The notes: generated by a model from the letters alone, not told the origin. DNA of 64,000 nt from Methylotenera sp. (GCA_021732365.1 JAKFVD010000001.1:1-64000), one strand, 5' to 3'. Positions 10,817 through 19,347 are shown, numbered from the stretch's first letter. Numbers and translations are program-made.

Positions 10817-11590
10817 ATGACTTTAGATTTACTTGCTTTTATGGCGCCAATCATCGGTGTGTTTATTTTTTTCTGCATAGAACGCCTTTTTCTCAACGAC
10901 AATAATGTCGTTCAACATCGTATTAAAACAATTCTTGGTCTGCAAACATTCAATTTAATCCTAAGCATTATGCTGACTGCTGCGTTTTTGATCCCGCTGG
11001 TTTTTTTACTCGCACCGTTGCAAGTATTCAGTTTTTCTAATCTTGTAGTGCCTAAATTGGTCAGTTTCACACTCAGTTTTTTATTCATGGATTTCATTAG
11101 CTACCTCCAACATCGGCTGCATCACAAAGTGCCATTTTTATGGCGGCTACACAGATTGCACCATTCTGACAAACACATGGACTCTTTAACCACGTTTTTA
11201 CATCATCCCTTAGAGCTTATTTCTAGCTTTATTTTTACAATTTCGTTAGCTGTGATTTTTGATGTGCCCGTCATCGTGATGGTCGTTTATACCCTTGTGG
11301 CTGGCTTACATTCAGGCTTTACGCATTTTAGAAAATTACTGCCTTTACAGGTTGAACAATACCTTAAATATATTTTAATTACCCCCAACTTTCATAAAAT
11401 ACATCACTCTGTTGACATGAAAGAAGGAAACAGTAATTTTGGTATCGTGTTTGTTTTTTGGGACCTTATCTTTAAAACAATGCGTTTAAAATCAGCCTCT
11501 GATCTAAAAAAGATGCAATTAGGTATTGATTATAAAAAACATCCTGATAATATAAGTTTCATTGCTTTTATCAAAAACCCTTTTACTTAA
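10817..11590 (+). CDS. sterol desaturase / fatty acid hydroxylase superfamily membrane protein
   Basis: A 257-residue integral membrane protein of the fatty acid hydroxylase superfamily (PF04116), whose members insert oxygen into lipids using a di-iron centre. The histidine clusters that bind iron are in order: LQHRLHHKV near residues 98-106, RLHRLHHSDKHMD near 110-122, and FHKIHHSVD near 193-201. At least four hydrophobic segments surround them. The substrate cannot be read from sequence; in bacteria these proteins act on fatty acids, ornithine lipids, sterol-like lipids or carotenoids. An in-frame TTG at 10799 is an alternative start, and neither start has a good ribosome-binding site. It begins soon after glmM, without a terminator. 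Confidence 0.85.
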   Translation: MTLDLLAFMAPIIGVFIFFCIERLFLNDNNVVQHRIKTILGLQTFNLILSIMLTAAFLIPLVFLLAPLQVFSFSNLVVPKLVSFTLSFLFMDFISYLQHRLHHKVPFLWRLHRLHHSDKHMDSLTTFLHHPLELISSFIFTISLAVIFDVPVIVMVVYTLVAGLHSGFTHFRKLLPLQVEQYLKYILITPNFHKIHHSVDMKEGNSNFGIVFVFWDLIFKTMRLKSASDLKKMQLGIDYKKHPDNISFIAFIKNPFT

Positions 11591-11599
11591 TAATAATTA

Positions 11600-12103
11600 A
11601 TGAGAATAAACATGAAATTTAAACTATCTTTAATGGTAATGTTATTTGCGCTAAGTGTTAACGCATTTGCAGGCTTTGTAGCTCCACCCATAGCGACGAC
11701 CACAACCACGTCTAATACCGATACAGAAAACCGCGCTTACGCAGGTTTGGTTTGGTCTCTAAAAGACAAAATGTCATTTATTCCTGATTTAACGCTTGGG
11801 TTCAGATCGCTACGGGTGAAATCCAGCAACAGTGTTTCTGGTGGTGATATCAGTGCCAGAATCAAACTCAATAATGGCATTGCATTTGATAGTACACGCT
11901 TATCTTATATCGGTGGCGATCGCGATTTACTGGGCGATATCGGTATTGGTTACTCGAAAACCAATGCATCATTCTTAGGCACTTTAGCGGTGCAAGGGCC
12001 TTATTTAAAAATTGGATCTGATTACGAATTGACCAATCATCAATTCGTCCCTTACTTAGAGGTGCTTACACTTGATAAACCAAACAAAGTGAATAGACGG
12101 TAG
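11600..12103 (+). CDS. exported protein of unknown function
   Basis: A protein of 167 residues from the ATG at 11600, or 163 from the ATG at 11612, which gives a cleaner signal peptide (MKFKLSLMVMLFALSVNAFA). The mature part starts with a Thr-rich stretch (ATTTTTSNTDTENRAY) and then contains alternating polar and hydrophobic segments with many Gly residues, suggesting a small beta-rich periplasmic or outer-membrane protein. I do not recognise the family. It follows the hydroxylase gene by 9 bases and is closed by the terminator at 12155-12185, so the two probably form one transcript. This leaves open whether the product is related to outer-membrane lipids. Confidence 0.7.
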   Translation: MRINMKFKLSLMVMLFALSVNAFAGFVAPPIATTTTTSNTDTENRAYAGLVWSLKDKMSFIPDLTLGFRSLRVKSSNSVSGGDISARIKLNNGIAFDSTRLSYIGGDRDLLGDIGIGYSKTNASFLGTLAVQGPYLKIGSDYELTNHQFVPYLEVLTLDKPNKVNRR

Positions 12104-12154
12104 TTACAGAGGAAGCTGCGCCTGTTTTTGCGCCATTCTAATTTCTGTTTAAGT

Positions 12155-12185
12155 AAAAATGCCCACTTAATGTGGGCATTTTTTT
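12155..12185 (+). terminator. rho-independent terminator
   Basis: A perfect 12-bp stem (AAAAATGCCCAC at 12155-12166 with GTGGGCATTTTT at 12172-12183), a TTAAT loop, and A and T flanks that allow action on either strand. Confidence 0.9.
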
Positions 12186-12416
12186 GACTTTTATTTTTTA
12201 TGTGTCTAAAAAGTAAAGTTTACATTAGCTGTTGGGCAATTAATATGTGTTTAAAAATTAAATGACAATTAGCACTCCTCTTTAACTCTAAATAATAATA
12301 TTATTTATCAAATACTTAACCAATATTTTAAGTCAAAAAATATTCATGTAACTGACACTATTCGTTCATATTCTCCTGACACACTGTCAACATCAACCAG
12401 TGTAAGGAGAATAATA
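12186..12416. other. AT-rich intergenic region upstream of the PAP2 gene
   Basis: No gene is seen. The region is strongly AT-rich. Close to the next gene it holds two copies of CTGACAC (12352-12358 and 12376-12382), 24 bases apart, and a small inverted repeat TGACA-N3-TGTCA (12377-12389). These are possible operator elements. A good ribosome-binding site (GTAAGGAGAAT) precedes the ATG at 12417. Confidence 0.5.
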
Positions 12417-12956
12417 ATGACGAATAAATTGCAAATATACTTAAGCCGTATGCATGCGCTAGATAGCGCAGTGTGCGTCACAGTCAGCCATAGCAATCAA
12501 TATCGTTTGATTCGTGATTGGTTTAGATTAATTAGCCGTTTAGGTGATGGCGTATTTTGGTATGCCTTAATGACTGCCATTATTGTGATGCAACAAGCCG
12601 ATGGTATTCAGCCTGTGCTACACATGCTAGCGGCTGGCTTAACGGGCACCGTTGTTTATAAATGGTTAAAACAAAAAACGCACCGACCACGTCCTTTTCA
12701 AGTGCGACAAGATGTGTGGGTAGTGGGCAAGCCGCTAGATCATTTTAGTTTTCCATCTGGCCATACTTTGCATGCAGTCGCGTTCAGCGTGGTGGCTATG
12801 CATTATTACCCAGAGTTAACGATTGTATTGATGTCATTTACAATCATGGTGGCCATGTCGCGTGTGATTTTGGGTTTGCATTATCCTAGTGATGTATTCG
12901 CGGGCGCTGGTATTGGCTATGTAATCGCGCAATCATACTTAACGGTTTTTGCTTAA
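12417..12956 (+). CDS. PAP2 family phosphatase
   Basis: A 179-residue membrane phosphatase of the PAP2 superfamily (phosphatidic acid, phosphatidylglycerol-phosphate or undecaprenyl-diphosphate phosphatases). All three PAP2 motifs are present: KQKTHRPRP (about 84-92), SFPSGHT (about 110-116) with the catalytic His, and SRVILGLHYPSDVFAG (about 144-159) with the second catalytic His. Hydrophobic segments occupy most of the rest. The substrate is not visible from sequence. The following genes are a phospholipase C and a glycosyltransferase, so dephosphorylation of phosphatidate to diacylglycerol is a plausible but unproven role. It converges with the phospholipase C gene. Confidence 0.9.
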   Translation: MTNKLQIYLSRMHALDSAVCVTVSHSNQYRLIRDWFRLISRLGDGVFWYALMTAIIVMQQADGIQPVLHMLAAGLTGTVVYKWLKQKTHRPRPFQVRQDVWVVGKPLDHFSFPSGHTLHAVAFSVVAMHYYPELTIVLMSFTIMVAMSRVILGLHYPSDVFAGAGIGYVIAQSYLTVFA

Positions 12957-13024
12957 TGATGTTTGCCTAACAACATTTTTTAATCACTGAAAAATTTAAC
13001 AAGAAATAAGCGTTAAGTATTCAA

Positions 13025-13912
13025 TTATTTAGCCGCTGTATTATAAAAGTGAATCGGCGTTGCTAAACGTTTGGTTAATTCTTTTAAACATTTCTCACGC
13101 CAAATCACCATTTCAGTTGCACTCAGGTGCTTCAGTTCTGGCTCCCATTTTGGCCTATTGCCTTGAATCGATTGATCAAAATGCGTAAGCGCATGTTTAG
13201 TTTTAGTTAAATAATATTCTAAGCTCGCCATAAAACGCTTATCTTTCAACCGAGCAATCCACAAAACGCTTTGTGATAGAAAGCTTATTCTAAGCGCGTA
13301 ATCAGCCCAAGCCAGTTGCCTTAAATGCGTCACAACCCGTTTTGGTGATAAGTTGAAATTGGCACTTTTAGCATTATTAGTGCTAAAGCAGGGCGCAATA
13401 AAAGCACTCAGTTCATGCACATGCATGCGGATTAACTGATTTGGTGTGTAGCGAATATGCTGAGCGATATGCGCATCCATCGCCCATTCTGAGGCAATGT
13501 GCGTAATGACCGACTTATTGAGCCAGGGAACACGCTTCCACTTTGCTTCAAACGCAGGCACAAAATGATTATGCGCTACCACATCCACAAATAAATGGCT
13601 GGTGTAGCCAATCGCAATAGCCAGTTCTTCATCTGTGCTGGCATTGGTCATCATCCATTCTGCTTTTTGCCATTGATGTGTGGTGTTAAATGATTTTGAA
13701 ATAATCGCTAAATCTGGCAAACAAGCGCCTGCCATCACTAAAGTAGGTAATTTTTTAACCACTTGTTGCAGTTTGGGGTCTAACAGTGGTGTTGCCATTA
13801 ATAGCCATTGTGCAAAATAAATATGGGTGTACAGCCCCCAGGCGTTGGCATCCATGGCAAATATGCTGAGCGGAATACACCATAACAGTGGCGTGATATA
13901 ACGTTTTATCAT
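13025..13912 (-). CDS. exported zinc-dependent phospholipase C family protein
   Basis: A 295-residue protein with a signal peptide (MIKRYITPLLWCIPLSIFAM then DANA). Predicted cleavage after ANA would leave Trp as residue 1 of the mature enzyme, followed by GLYTH. In Bacillus cereus phospholipase C and clostridial alpha-toxin the N-terminal Trp and a nearby His bind zinc, so this is a strong family mark (PF00882-like). Further probable ligands are D67, H79, H106, D110, H114 and H116 (precursor numbering), including the cluster GYTSHLFVDVVAHNHF. It would hydrolyse phospholipids to diacylglycerol and a phosphate-containing head group in the periplasm. A triple Pho-box-like repeat lies 34 bases upstream. 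Confidence 0.82.
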   Translation of the reverse strand: MIKRYITPLLWCIPLSIFAMDANAWGLYTHIYFAQWLLMATPLLDPKLQQVVKKLPTLVMAGACLPDLAIISKSFNTTHQWQKAEWMMTNASTDEELAIAIGYTSHLFVDVVAHNHFVPAFEAKWKRVPWLNKSVITHIASEWAMDAHIAQHIRYTPNQLIRMHVHELSAFIAPCFSTNNAKSANFNLSPKRVVTHLRQLAWADYALRISFLSQSVLWIARLKDKRFMASLEYYLTKTKHALTHFDQSIQGNRPKWEPELKHLSATEMVIWREKCLKELTKRLATPIHFYNTAAK

Positions 13913-13946
13913 GTCGCGTACTTTTACACTGTGGCATTAAATACAA

Positions 13947-13974
13947 ATGACAACTTGGTGATAATTTTGTGACA
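13947..13974 (-). promoter_or_regulatory. Pho box (PhoB site) upstream of the phospholipase C gene
   Basis: Read on the minus strand, three hexamers lie at exactly 11-base intervals: TGTCAC (13974-13969), TATCAC (13963-13958) and TGTCAT (13952-13947). PhoB boxes are direct TGTCA repeats at this period. An AT-rich element (TATTTAAT) suitable as a -10 lies just downstream. The same pattern precedes pstS and the porin gene. Confidence 0.75.
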
Positions 13975-13998
13975 TGTCATCTAAATTTAAGCCGTTAT

Positions 13999-14015
13999 TT
14001 TCATCAAGCCGTCAT
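13999..14015 (+). promoter_or_regulatory. weak Pho-box-like repeat upstream of the glycosyltransferase
   Basis: TTTCAT (13999-14004) and CGTCAT (14010-14015) lie 11 bases apart on the plus strand, facing the glycosyltransferase gene. The match is weaker than at the sites for pstS, the phospholipase C and the porin, but the divergent phospholipase site is only 25 bases away. Confidence 0.4.
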
Positions 14016-14034
14016 AATCAAGCGCTAACATAAA

Positions 14035-15261
14035 ATGTCAAAATCTATGGTTAAGCCAATGAATATATTACTTATTTCGGATGTTTACTTCCCACGAGTG
14101 AACGGTGTTTCTACCTCAATTAGAACATTTACCCAACAATTGCAAAAAATGGGTCATACGGTGCACCTGATTGCGCCAGATTATGGGGTGACTACCGAGG
14201 ATGAGGCATGGATTACCCGCGTTCCTGCGCGTGCTATCTATTTTGACCCTGAAGATAAGTTAATGAAGTATAGAGAAGTGCTGAAATTAAGCGGTAAATT
14301 GCAGGCAATGCAGTTTGACATGCTACATATTCACACGCCTTTTATTGCGCACTATGCTGGCTTAAAATTAGCCAAAATGCTCAAAATTCCAGCAATAGAA
14401 ACCTATCACACTTTCTTTGAAGATTATTTGCATCACTATTTACCATGGATTCCGCAGTTTGCAGCACGTGGATTAGCGAGAATGATTTCAAAAAATCAAT
14501 GTAATCAAGTTGATGCGATTGTTGCGCCATCGCAACCCATGTTGGATGTATTACGTAGTTATGGCGTCAATACACTGTCGGAAGTGATTGCGACTGGCTT
14601 GCAGGAACATAGTTTTAGCCCAGCGGATGGCAATGCATTTAAAGTTAAACATGGCATTGCATTAGAGCGCCCATTATTGCTGTATGTAGGCCGCGTCGCG
14701 CATGAGAAAAACATTGGCTTTTTATTGGTTATGGTCAAACTGTTAAGTGAAGTAATGCCAGAAGTATTGTTAGTTATTACGGGAGAAGGCCCAGCAGTGC
14801 CCAGTTTGCGCGCTTCAGTCAAAGCGCATGGCATTGAAAAAAATGTGCAGTTTATTGGTTATTTAAATCGCGAGACAGAGCTAAATAGCTGCTATAAAGC
14901 GGCGGATGTATTTGTGTTTGCCTCAAAAAGCGAAACGCAAGGCTTGGTGATTTTAGAAGCAATGGCGCAGGCAACACCTGTAGTCGCCATTGCAGAGTTA
15001 GGCACAGCCTCTATTTTAATAGACGGTCAAGGCGCTTTAATTTCGCCAGAAAACGAATCTGAGTTTGTGCAAAAAGTGCATAGCTTGCTGATTAATCCGC
15101 AGCGTTGCCAGCAGTTGGGCGAAGCAGCGCGAGACTATGCGCAGAAAAAATGGTCTGCCGCCACCCAAGCAGAGCGCATGGTTAAGTTTTATATGGTGAT
15201 TGCTAGCTTGCACCAAAGCCCAACTAAAAAGCCTGCAATACTCAATATTCAGCGTACTTAA
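14035..15261 (+). CDS. GT4 family glycosyltransferase, possibly lipid-directed
   Basis: A 408-residue retaining GT-B glycosyltransferase. The N-terminal domain begins MNILLISDVYFPRVNGVSTS, the start typical of the branch that includes alpha-mannosyltransferases and diacylglycerol glucosyltransferases. The nucleotide-sugar domain has GRVAHEKNIG (near residue 222) and the E-x7-E motif in SETQGLVILEAMAQATP (near 301-317). No signal peptide or membrane span is seen, so it would be cytoplasmic or membrane-associated. An internal ATG at 14059 is an equally good start. It diverges from the phospholipase C gene and precedes the pst genes, which suggests glycolipid synthesis under phosphate limitation; the acceptor is unproven. 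Confidence 0.88.
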   Translation: MSKSMVKPMNILLISDVYFPRVNGVSTSIRTFTQQLQKMGHTVHLIAPDYGVTTEDEAWITRVPARAIYFDPEDKLMKYREVLKLSGKLQAMQFDMLHIHTPFIAHYAGLKLAKMLKIPAIETYHTFFEDYLHHYLPWIPQFAARGLARMISKNQCNQVDAIVAPSQPMLDVLRSYGVNTLSEVIATGLQEHSFSPADGNAFKVKHGIALERPLLLYVGRVAHEKNIGFLLVMVKLLSEVMPEVLLVITGEGPAVPSLRASVKAHGIEKNVQFIGYLNRETELNSCYKAADVFVFASKSETQGLVILEAMAQATPVVAIAELGTASILIDGQGALISPENESEFVQKVHSLLINPQRCQQLGEAARDYAQKKWSAATQAERMVKFYMVIASLHQSPTKKPAILNIQRT

Positions 15262-15314
15262 CACTAAATTTGGGTCGAAATTAGCTTTATATCATTGCAT
15301 TGTTTTAGCACAAT

Positions 15315-15341
15315 AAAAAAGCCAGCATCGCTGGCTTTTTT
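15315..15341. terminator. bidirectional terminator between the glycosyltransferase and pstB
   Basis: AAAAAAGCCAGC (15315-15326) pairs perfectly with GCTGGCTTTTTT (15330-15341) around a 3-base loop, serving the convergent genes on both sides. Confidence 0.9.
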
Positions 15342-15371
15342 GATTCAACTTTTATTGACTTAAATTAGGTA

Positions 15372-16163
15372 TTAACCAAATTTACCCGTAATGTAATCTT
15401 CCGTCTCTTTTCGCGTTGGGCGGGTAAAAATCATATCCGTGTCGCCGTACTCAATCAGCTCGCCCAAATACATGTAAGCGGTGTAATCCGATACGCGCGC
15501 CGCTTGCTGCATATTATGCGTCACCACTAAAATAGTCAGTTTGTTACGCAATTCGCTCATTAGCTCTTCAATGTTAGCGGTTGCAATTGGGTCAAGTGCA
15601 GATGTTGGCTCATCAAACAGCATAATCTCAGGATCGGTTGCCAACGCGCGCGCAATGCATAAACGTTGTTGCTGGCCACCAGACAAATTAAAGGCTAAAT
15701 CGTGCAAACGATCTTTTGTCTCGTTCCAAATTGCGGCGCCTTTTAGTGCTTCTTCTACTTTGTCATCCACAATGCGTTTATTTTTTTCACCACGCACGCG
15801 CAAGCCATACGCCACGTTTTCGTAAATGGATTTAGGAAAAGGATTAGGTTTTTGAAACACCATGCTAATACGCATACGCACTTCAATTGGGTCAACACCT
15901 GGCTCTAAAATATTGGTGTTATCTGGTTGCATAATGATTTGGCCCTGATATTTATTGCCAGGATATAAATCGTGCATGCGATTAAAGCAGCGCAAAAATG
16001 TGGATTTTCCGCAGCCAGATGGGCCAATTAACGCAGTGATTTTGTTTTCATACAAAGGCATATTGACACTTTTAAGTGCTTGCATGCCGTTGCTATAAAA
16101 AAAGTTTAAATCGCGCGATTCTGCTTTAATTGGAGTTGTTACATTCGCCATAAATTTTCCCAA
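15372..16163 (-). CDS. pstB: phosphate ABC transporter ATP-binding protein
   Basis: ATPase of the high-affinity phosphate importer PstSCAB. Walker A is GPSGCGKST (near residue 47), the ABC signature is [15 protein letters not shown] (near 165), and Walker B with the catalytic Glu is [13 protein letters not shown] just after. At 263 residues it is standard. It is the last gene of the pst set on this strand, about 50 bases after pstA, and is closed by the bidirectional terminator. phoU, often next, is not in the window. Confidence 0.97.
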   Translation of the reverse strand: MGKFMANVTTPIKAESRDLNFFYSNGMQALKSVNMPLYENKITALIGPSGCGKSTFLRCFNRMHDLYPGNKYQGQIIMQPDNTNILEPGVDPIEVRMRISMVFQKPNPFPKSIYENVAYGLRVRGEKNKRIVDDKVEEALKGAAIWNETKDRLHDLAFNLSGGQQQRLCIARALATDPEIMLFDEPTSALDPIATANIEELMSELRNKLTILVVTHNMQQAARVSDYTAYMYLGELIEYGDTDMIFTRPTRKETEDYITGKFG

Positions 16164-16215
16164 AAATCTTGTTTTATTTCGTTAATTTTTTATTCAAACG
16201 ATCCAGTGAATCTCG

Positions 16216-17169
16216 TTACCATTTAATATTTTTACGTATTTGATAACGTAAATAGATGGCGGTACCGTTCATTAATAAGGTCACCACAATAATAATGGCG
16301 CCTGTTGCGGCTGCATTAATATGAAACGCGTGATCTGGGCGCGATAGCCAGTTAAACATTTGAATCGGCAAAACCGTAAAGCCTGAAGTTAACCAATCAA
16401 AATTGATAAAAGGCGCGGCTTCTGTAAGAGGTGAGGGTGGTAAAAACGCAATAAATGTCAGTGCGCCAATCGTAATCACAGGCGCTGTTTCGCCCAGTGC
16501 ACGCGCCATACCAATAATAACGCCTGTTAAAATACCGCCTTGCGAATACTTTAATACATGATCTTTCACCACTTGCCATTTGGTTGCACCCACCGCGTAA
16601 GCGGCTTCGCGGATGGCAATTGGAATGGCTCGAATAGATTCGCGTGTAGACACGATTACAATAGGTAAAATCAATAAACCAAGCGTTAAGCCTGCAGTGA
16701 GTATGCTTTGACCTAAACCTAAGCCATATACGAAAAGACCAAGCGCTAATAAACCATACACAATAGACGGCACACCTGCCAAATTGGATACATTAATTTC
16801 AATTAAATCAGAAAACCAGCCTTTTTTTGCATATTCTTCTAGGTATAAACCCGCCGCAACACCCATTGGTACCGCAGTTAAAAAAGTCACAGTCATCACC
16901 AAAAGCGAACCCACCCAAGCAGATAACAAGCCTGCTTTAGCAGCGCGGCGTGATGGAAAATTACTTAAAAAATCCATATTAAAACGTGGGTAGCCGTCCA
17001 TCACTAAATCAATAAACAAAGTACATAGCGTGAGTAAACCAATCATTAACGCGATAAGGCCAATAATTGAAAAAAGAATGTCATTACGCTTGTGACGCTT
17101 AATCATCGCGCGCACGCTATCCAGATTTTCGAGTACGCTTGCTTGTGATTTTTTCGCTAGTTCAGTCAT
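16216..17169 (-). CDS. pstA: phosphate ABC transporter permease PstA
   Basis: Inner-membrane permease subunit of PstSCAB. With the ATG at 17169 (MTELAKKSQASVLENL) the protein has 317 residues; a longer reading from a TTG would overlap pstC and is less likely. Six hydrophobic segments are seen, and the permease loop that contacts PstB is around EAAYAVGATKWQVVKDHVL. The extended hydrophilic N-terminus (about 30 residues before the first span) is common in PstA. It starts 37 bases after pstC. Confidence 0.93.
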   Translation of the reverse strand: MTELAKKSQASVLENLDSVRAMIKRHKRNDILFSIIGLIALMIGLLTLCTLFIDLVMDGYPRFNMDFLSNFPSRRAAKAGLLSAWVGSLLVMTVTFLTAVPMGVAAGLYLEEYAKKGWFSDLIEINVSNLAGVPSIVYGLLALGLFVYGLGLGQSILTAGLTLGLLILPIVIVSTRESIRAIPIAIREAAYAVGATKWQVVKDHVLKYSQGGILTGVIIGMARALGETAPVITIGALTFIAFLPPSPLTEAAPFINFDWLTSGFTVLPIQMFNWLSRPDHAFHINAAATGAIIIVVTLLMNGTAIYLRYQIRKNIKW

Positions 17170-17206
17170 GGGATGGTGGCTTATCTCGTTTTGTTTGGCG
17201 TTAACT

Positions 17207-18136
17207 TTAGTAATTCTCGCGGAATTTTTTACGTGCAATATGACCTAAAATATTAAATGTTAAGGTCATTATCATTAACACTAAACCAGCAGCAAAAATA
17301 CTTTGATAACCTACGCTGCCATGCGGCAAATCACCCAGCGCAACTTGCACAATATAGGCAGTAATCGTCGCTGCGCTTTCCATTGGGTTAAACGTTAAGT
17401 TAGGCTGCTGACCAGCAGCCACGGCCACCACCATCGTTTCGCCGACAGCGCGTGAAATAGCCAAAATATAAGCCGCGATAATGCCTGAAATAGCGGCAGG
17501 AGTAACCACCTTAACCGCTGTTTGAAAGCGTGTTGCGCCCATTGCATAGCTACCCTCGCGCATGCTCATTGGCACAGCGCGCATCGCATCTTCTGCCACT
17601 GAACTAATGTAAGGAATAATCATAATACCCATCACGATACCTGGGCCTAACATATTAAAACCAGGCAACTCAGGGAATATTTTTTGTAATAAAGGGGTAA
17701 CGAATAAAAGTGCAAAGTAACCAAATACAACAGTAGGTACGCCCACTAATAGCTCTAATACGGGTTTGATTATTTCACGTGCTTTATGCGATGCAAATTC
17801 TGATAAATAAATCGCACCGATTGTGCCGACTGGAATAGCCACACATAAAGCAATTGCTGAAGTTGTTAATGTGCCCGCTACTAAGGGCATGATGCCAAAG
17901 TGAGCGTCCTCAAACAAAGGTGTCCATTGCGTATCTGTTAAAAAATCGACCAAAGATACATGCTCAAAAAACGACAAAGACTCAACGATTAATACACCAA
18001 CAATCGCAAAAGTGGTTAGAACGGCCGAAAGTGCAGCCAGCATAAGGATAAATTCAATGATCCGTTCGCGTACATTACGCTTAATATTTTTGGCTAAACG
18101 CGGACTAATGATAGTGTTTTGATTTGCTGGGGTCAT
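17207..18136 (-). CDS. pstC: phosphate ABC transporter permease PstC
   Basis: Second permease of the phosphate importer; 309 residues with six membrane spans. The conserved loop REGSYAMGATRFQTAVKVV marks the ABC-interaction (EAA-like) region, and the segment SRAVGETMVVAVAAGQQPN is characteristic of PstC. It is separated from pstS by 209 bases containing a terminator and a possible weak Pho box, so part of its expression may come from its own promoter. Confidence 0.95.
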   Translation of the reverse strand: MTPANQNTIISPRLAKNIKRNVRERIIEFILMLAALSAVLTTFAIVGVLIVESLSFFEHVSLVDFLTDTQWTPLFEDAHFGIMPLVAGTLTTSAIALCVAIPVGTIGAIYLSEFASHKAREIIKPVLELLVGVPTVVFGYFALLFVTPLLQKIFPELPGFNMLGPGIVMGIMIIPYISSVAEDAMRAVPMSMREGSYAMGATRFQTAVKVVTPAAISGIIAAYILAISRAVGETMVVAVAAGQQPNLTFNPMESAATITAYIVQVALGDLPHGSVGYQSIFAAGLVLMIMTLTFNILGHIARKKFRENY

Positions 18137-18180
18137 TGTTTAGATGTCTTTTTTATATAACCGTATTGTAATGAATTAAT

Positions 18181-18197
18181 GTGACAAATATAAGACA
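18181..18197 (-). promoter_or_regulatory. weak Pho-box-like repeat upstream of pstC
   Basis: On the minus strand, TGTCTT (18197-18192) and TGTCAC (18186-18181) are 11 bases apart, 44 bases before the pstC start. Only one unit is a good match, so this may be a secondary PhoB site. Confidence 0.4.
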
Positions 18198-18306
18198 ATT
18201 TATTGGTGGGTGAAACAGAAAGATGACTAATAAGGTGATTAACCATCACATTTTTTCGCCAGTGATTTAAATTTTTTAGGCTTGATTGTGCCAGTTAAGC
18301 GCAATA

Positions 18307-18333
18307 AAAAAGGCGACGCTAGGTCGCCTTTTT
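18307..18333 (-). terminator. terminator between pstS and pstC
   Basis: AAAAAGGCGAC (18307-18317) pairs perfectly with GTCGCCTTTTT (18323-18333) around GCTAG, starting 12 bases after pstS. Such a hairpin lets the binding protein be made in excess over the permease genes. Confidence 0.88.
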
Positions 18334-18345
18334 AAACAGATTAGA

Positions 18346-19347
18346 CTACTTAATGCGCGCTAATAACTCTTCAATTTTTACACCAATTTCTGGCGTGCCA
18401 TCAAAACCTGTACCAGGTTTTAGCGATTTAAAATGTTTAGTTACAGCCGCATATTCATTGGCTGGCAAAGGAATATATTTCACTTCTTTAACCAACTCAG
18501 GCGCATTTGCTAAGTAAAAATCTATAAATGCTTTTACTTCTGGTTTAAACGCGGCAGAAGATGCATTAACATAGATGAAGATAGGGCGAGCAAGCGGTTG
18601 ATATGTGCCGTTTTTAACCGTTTCTACTGATGGTAAAACAGCAGGTGCGCCTTTTTTAGCAACAATAGGAATTGCTTTCAGTTTGTCTTGGTTTTCTTCA
18701 TAGTACGCAAAGCCAAAATAACCTAAAGAACCTTTGTCGCTGGCAACACCTTGCACAACCACATTATCATCCTCAGAGGCAGTATAGTCACCACGGCTAG
18801 ATTTAGCTTTGCCGACAATTGCTTCGGTAAAATAATCAAATGTACCTGAGTCAGAGCCAGCACCAAATAATTTAAGTGGCGTATCCGGGAAAGCTGGGTT
18901 AATTTGTTTCCAAGATTTTACTTTGCCTTGTGCTGCGGGCTCCCACATTTTTTTCAGTTCTTCAACACTTAATGATTTAACAAAATCATTATTTTTGTTG
19001 ACGACAACGGTTAAGCCATCGTAAGCCACTGGCAACTCAATAAACTGAACACCCGCTTCTTTACACGCTTCCATTTCCTTTTTGAGGATAGGACGTGAAG
19101 CATTTTGTACATCGGTTTCACCGCGACAGAATTTTTTAAAACCACCGCCAGTACCAGAAATACCAACAGTCACTTTTACTTTAGTAGCGATTTGGTATTC
19201 TTCTGCAACCGCTTCAGTAATAGGATAAACCGTACTTGAGCCATCAATTTTGATGATTTTATCAGCCGCAGCTGACGCTGATTGAATATTGAAAGTAGCC
19301 GCTAAAACAGCCGCTACAGTTAACACTTGAACAAACTTGGTTTGCAT
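18346..19347 (-). CDS. pstS: phosphate ABC transporter periplasmic binding protein
   Basis: Periplasmic phosphate-binding protein that delivers phosphate to PstCA. 333 residues with a signal peptide ([20 protein letters not shown], then IQSASAAA). Phosphate-loop segments are clear: [44 protein letters not shown] (the TGGG and ASRP loops), and [20 protein letters not shown] good Pho box lies 103 bases upstream. Gene order pstS-pstC-pstA-pstB is standard. Confidence 0.97.
   Translation of the reverse strand: MQTKFVQVLTVAAVLAATFNIQSASAAADKIIKIDGSSTVYPITEAVAEEYQIATKVKVTVGISGTGGGFKKFCRGETDVQNASRPILKKEMEACKEAGVQFIELPVAYDGLTVVVNKNNDFVKSLSVEELKKMWEPAAQGKVKSWKQINPAFPDTPLKLFGAGSDSGTFDYFTEAIVGKAKSSRGDYTASEDDNVVVQGVASDKGSLGYFGFAYYEENQDKLKAIPIVAKKGAPAVLPSVETVKNGTYQPLARPIFIYVNASSAAFKPEVKAFIDFYLANAPELVKEVKYIPLPANEYAAVTKHFKSLKPGTGFDGTPEIGVKIEELLARIK

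Noticed and set aside
12352..12390. Possible Pho box before the PAP2 gene
   Set aside because: The repeats are 24 bases apart and partly inverted, not direct repeats at 11 bases, so I did not count it as a PhoB site.
16216..17238. Longer pstA starting at a TTG inside pstC
   Set aside because: It would overlap pstC and add residues not typical of PstA; the ATG at 17169 is the better start.
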